Shown here piece after piece: positions 53,565-56,042 of a DNA stretch of 56,042 bases (within the stretch, counting starts at the first letter, position 1; every line of letters begins with the position of its first letter). The position numbers and the translations under genes are program-made. This stretch comes from an uncultured bacterium (GTDB taxonomy: Bacteria > Planctomycetota > UBA1135 > GCA-002748355). The DNA is taken from positions 1 to 56,042 of the forward strand of contig CALLZN010000063.1 in assembly GCA_937858895.1 (NCBI GenBank), read 5' to 3'. The notes beneath the pieces are model-generated. The model was not told the origin of the DNA and did not search any database. It saw nothing but the letters and a program-made list of their open reading frames with translations.

Positions 53565-53933
53565 ATGAGTTCGATCCTGATCATCGACGATTCAGCGGCG
53601 CAGGGGGCGACGCTCGAGCGCGGCATCGTGCGTTGCGGATTGGGCATCGACGCGATCCGCCGCGCTACGACAGCAGGTGGGGCGCGCGAGCTCCTCGCCC
53701 AGGAGGACTTCGACATCGTCCTCTGCGACTCGAGCCTACCGGACCAGGAAGGCATGGACCTGCTCCTCGAGATCGCCGCGACCTGCGCGGACACGGCGCT
53801 GGTGCTCTTGACCTGCCTCGAGCAGGGAGAGCTCCTCGATCGCGCGCGCGAAGCGGGAGTCGTTACGTCATTGCGACGGCCGTTCGCCCATGGCGAGCTC
53901 GTCGACACGCTCAAGGGCCTCCTCGATCCATGA
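53565..53933 (+). CDS. CheY-like single-domain response regulator
   Basis: 122 residues from ATG 53565 (GTG 53562 adjoins it; AAGGAG lies 12 bases upstream). It is a receiver fold with Asp8-Asp9 (LIIDDS), phospho-acceptor Asp55 (IVLCDSSLPD) and Thr83 (VLLTC). The conserved Lys before Pro-Phe is Arg here (LRRPF, about 104-107), which in other receivers weakens the phosphorylation switch. There is no output domain, so it should act by protein contact, as CheY does. The stop overlaps the next start (ATGA), and it lies 115 bases after the sigma gene. Confidence 0.9.
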   Translation: MSSILIIDDSAAQGATLERGIVRCGLGIDAIRRATTAGGARELLAQEDFDIVLCDSSLPDQEGMDLLLEIAATCADTALVLLTCLEQGELLDRAREAGVVTSLRRPFAHGELVDTLKGLLDP

Positions 53934-54922
53934 GCAAGCCCGAAGCAAGAATCGCCAAGGCGATGTCGGCGGTCCTGCTCTTGCTCGGGGACAACCTCGC
54001 GGCGCTGACCGCGAGTCGTCTGCGAGTGCAGCGACGCCGTCCGCTGCGCGCCGCGAAGCAAGACCTCGAGCAGACCCTCGGCGCGGGCAAACTCGCGCGC
54101 ATCCGCTGCCACATCACGAAGTCCCTCGCGGGCCACATCGAGCTCTACTGGCCGATCCCGGCGGCGATCTCGCTCACACAGGTCTATCGCGGAACGGCAG
54201 CCGATGTCGTCATCCAGAAGCGCGAAGCCCTCGCCTGGTCCGACGAGGACGAGGCGACCTTCGAAGAGATCGCGGTCCTCCTCAACGCGTCGGTGCAAGA
54301 GGCTCTGCAATCCGTCTTCGGAAAGGGTGTCGAGGTCCAGCTCGACGGCAAGGAAGTGATCGAAGGCCTCGAAGCGAGCCTCGACGACGAAGTGCGCTAC
54401 GCCGTGCCCTTCGCCTTCTTGTCCGACTCGCTACCGGCCGACACGGCGGTGCTCGCGCTGCCGCTTCTGGAAGCCGAGCGCATCGAGGGCACGTCGATCG
54501 ACTTCGATGATCCGGATGAGGACGAGTACTTCGACGACTTCGAGCCGGCCGAGATTCGCGGAGCGCTCGCGGGCTTCGTCCACAGCCCCGACCTCGTGCG
54601 CACACTGCGTCGCTCTTGTCGCCGCGTCGGCTTGACCTTCGACAAGCGACCCAAGAGCGAAGTGCCCAACCCGGCCTTCTTCGCCGATACGGTCGTAGTG
54701 CTCGAGATCGGCGTTGGGGATCACCGCCGCTACGAATGGTGCCGCAGGCTGAAGCGCACGGCGGGCACTGGGATCGTACTGCTCGTGCACGACCCGACTC
54801 GGGCCGCGGTCGCGAGAGCCTTCCGTTGCGGGGCCGACGCGATCCTCGGGGTCAAGAGCCGCGAGCGCGACATCAGCGACAAGCTGGCTGCCATCGTCGA
54901 GAAGCTAGCGCCGCACGCCTGA
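53930..54922 (+). CDS. CheC/CheX-like protein with degenerate receiver domain
   Basis: 330 residues, start ATG 53930 overlapping the previous stop. The N-terminal 230 residues have the CheC/CheX/FliY-like pattern: LFLLGDNL-type helix, TQVYRGTAADVVIQ strand, FEEIAVLLNASVQEALQSVF helix, then YAVPFAFLSDSLPA strand. A middle acidic linker follows (FDDPDEDEYFDDFEPAE). The last 80 residues (ADTVVVLEIGVG, GTGIVLLVHDP, FRCGADAILGVKSRERDIS) resemble a receiver but lack the acidic phosphorylation pocket. CheC-type proteins dephosphorylate CheY-P, which fits the coupled CheY gene. The assignment is by pattern. Confidence 0.72.
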   Translation: MSKPEARIAKAMSAVLLLLGDNLAALTASRLRVQRRRPLRAAKQDLEQTLGAGKLARIRCHITKSLAGHIELYWPIPAAISLTQVYRGTAADVVIQKREALAWSDEDEATFEEIAVLLNASVQEALQSVFGKGVEVQLDGKEVIEGLEASLDDEVRYAVPFAFLSDSLPADTAVLALPLLEAERIEGTSIDFDDPDEDEYFDDFEPAEIRGALAGFVHSPDLVRTLRRSCRRVGLTFDKRPKSEVPNPAFFADTVVVLEIGVGDHRRYEWCRRLKRTAGTGIVLLVHDPTRAAVARAFRCGADAILGVKSRERDISDKLAAIVEKLAPHA

Positions 54923-55083
54923 GGCAGCGCGGACGCTGCGTTCTGCGAACGAAGACCGAACGAAGTTCGACCGAACATCGCGAAGTCGTCGAAGAAGCTC
55001 GGCCGAGTGACGGAACCCCTCCTCGTCCCCGATGCGTCGCAGCCGCGTTCCACCGACGCATCGCCTGGACCACGAGGACTCAC

Positions 55084-56042
55084 ATGAAACGATCCCCCCA
55101 CCGCTACACGCCGCACGCGCAACGCTCGGACAGCTCACGAGCATGCACGCGCGCTGAGAGTCGCCGACGCCTTGGCCTGGCCTTCATCATCGGCGTAATC
55201 AGCAGCGCCGCGACCAGCATCACCGTCACAGACGCAACAGCCCAAGGTCGCAGCTCTTACCTCAACTTCGAGACTCCGCAAGTCAAGCCGATCACGGTCG
55301 CCCGTATTGGCGGCCGCGATTGGCTGCTCTGCTGCAACACGCCGGACAACTCGCTCGAGATCTACGACTGCGAGACCAACGGGCGCATCGATCGCATCGC
55401 GGTCGGCCTCGAGCCGGTGAGCGTCAAGTGGAACGCCGCCCTCTCACGCGCCTACACGACGAACATGGTCGGCGATTCGGTCTCGGTCATCTCCTTGACT
55501 GTCAATGCCCAGGGCCGACTGGTTCCGCGTCTCGATCGTACCGAGTGGGTCGGCGACGAACCGATGGACATCGAGTTCTCGGCCGACGGCCTGCAGTGCT
55601 TCGTCACCTTGCACACAGCCGGCGCGATCGCTTGGCTCGATGCCTTCACGCTGAAGCCCTTCTTGCCCGGCACCGGCAAGGTGACCATTGTCGACAGTTG
55701 GTCCCAAGCGACCAAGTCGATCAAGGAACCACGTCGCATCCAGCGTATCGGCAACCGCCTCTACGTCCTCGCCAACAAGGGCACGCGCTTCGGTGATCCC
55801 TTCAACCAGCAGATGATGGATCTCTGGAGCGTCGACCTGACGAACTTCGCGCTCTCCTTCCACTCTGGTATCGGCACGGCCGGTCTCGCCCTCGCGGCGA
55901 CCTCGTCGGGAGACCTCTTCGCAGGTGTGGGAGAAGCTCGCTTCGAGATCTTTGGCGAGCAGAACGTCAAGAACGCACCCTATGGCTTCGTCGAATCTTG
56001 GGTGCAGCGCATCGACAATCCGTCGACGGCCACGCCGACCTT
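55084..56042 (+). CDS. exported beta-propeller (YVTN/NHL-like) protein, partial
   Basis: The frame is open from ATG 55084 (GAGG six bases upstream) to the right edge (319 codons), so the C-terminus is missing. After a basic N-terminus, a hydrophobic stretch (LGLAFIIGVISSAATSITV) serves as signal or anchor. The rest reads as beta-propeller blades: DNSLEIYDCETNGRIDRIAV, GLEPVSVKWNAALSRAYTTN and GDEPMDIEFSADGLQCFVTL have the YVTN-type strand pattern with small-residue turns. Such proteins usually bind ligands or cell-wall material outside the cytoplasm. It follows the CheC-like gene by 161 bases with a small hairpin between (GCAGCG/CGCTGC, 54924-54939). Confidence 0.85.
   Translation, partial: MKRSPHRYTPHAQRSDSSRACTRAESRRRLGLAFIIGVISSAATSITVTDATAQGRSSYLNFETPQVKPITVARIGGRDWLLCCNTPDNSLEIYDCETNGRIDRIAVGLEPVSVKWNAALSRAYTTNMVGDSVSVISLTVNAQGRLVPRLDRTEWVGDEPMDIEFSADGLQCFVTLHTAGAIAWLDAFTLKPFLPGTGKVTIVDSWSQATKSIKEPRRIQRIGNRLYVLANKGTRFGDPFNQQMMDLWSVDLTNFALSFHSGIGTAGLALAATSSGDLFAGVGEARFEIFGEQNVKNAPYGFVESWVQRIDNPSTATPT

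Overview
The window is high-GC, gene-dense bacterial chromosome. It is most consistent with a marine-type planctomycete (Planctomycetota) or a close relative. The pointers are an ECF sigma factor of the ECF-like TIGR02999 type, secretin-like STN proteins, secreted FG-GAP and Ig-like proteins that share a C-terminal module, multihaem cytochrome c, two DUF4388 proteins and many large exported proteins of unknown role. This placement is inferred from family content; there is no rRNA gene in the window. I see no phage, transposase or CRISPR array. The only trace of a mobile defence system is a short fragment of a type I restriction subunit (HsdR).

Layout. 1-9.6 kb: cell-surface and unknown proteins, plus a divergent pair made of a four-cluster ferredoxin and a radical SAM/SPASM protein. 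9.6-18.5 kb: a giant membrane protein with a voltage-sensor-like region, tRNA-Thr(CGT), cinA-tatC, a membrane coiled-coil protein with a BRCT-like end, and coaE. 18.8-30.1 kb: a Rho paralogue that has lost its ATPase P-loop, a PDZ-PDZ-thioredoxin-like protein with an altered active site, a DUF4388 protein, a DUF3810 metallopeptidase translationally coupled to a pentahaem cytochrome, an APH-type kinase, an STN protein and a secreted endonuclease I. 30.2-38 kb: pnp with a damaged S1 domain, a broken pentapeptide-repeat/K+-channel gene, an SRPBCC protein and an RND efflux pump (inner-membrane pump plus adaptor). 38-46.3 kb: an FG-GAP protein, ECF sigma factor and TPR protein cassette, the HsdR remnant, ettA, a lipoprotein and an exported protein. 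46.3-51.8 kb: a second DUF4388 protein, uup-like ABC-F, argS and apt. 51.9-55 kb: a candidate c-di-GMP-I (GEMM-I) riboswitch in the long leader of a FliA/WhiG-like sigma factor with a histone-H1-like tail, followed by a CheY-like receiver and a CheC-like protein ending in a degenerate receiver. A beta-propeller protein runs off the right edge.

How it fits together. The most coherent functional unit is 51.9-54.9 kb. There a c-di-GMP sensor RNA appears to control an alternative sigma factor, with chemotaxis-type proteins next to it, which suggests control of motility or of the sessile/motile choice. The most unusual single genes are the P-loop-less Rho paralogue (18784-19812), the 1178-residue voltage-sensor-like protein (9604-13140), and two genes interrupted inside recognisable domains (pnp S1 domain, pentapeptide-channel). 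Four exported proteins share a C-terminal beta-rich module that may be a lineage-specific surface or sorting domain.
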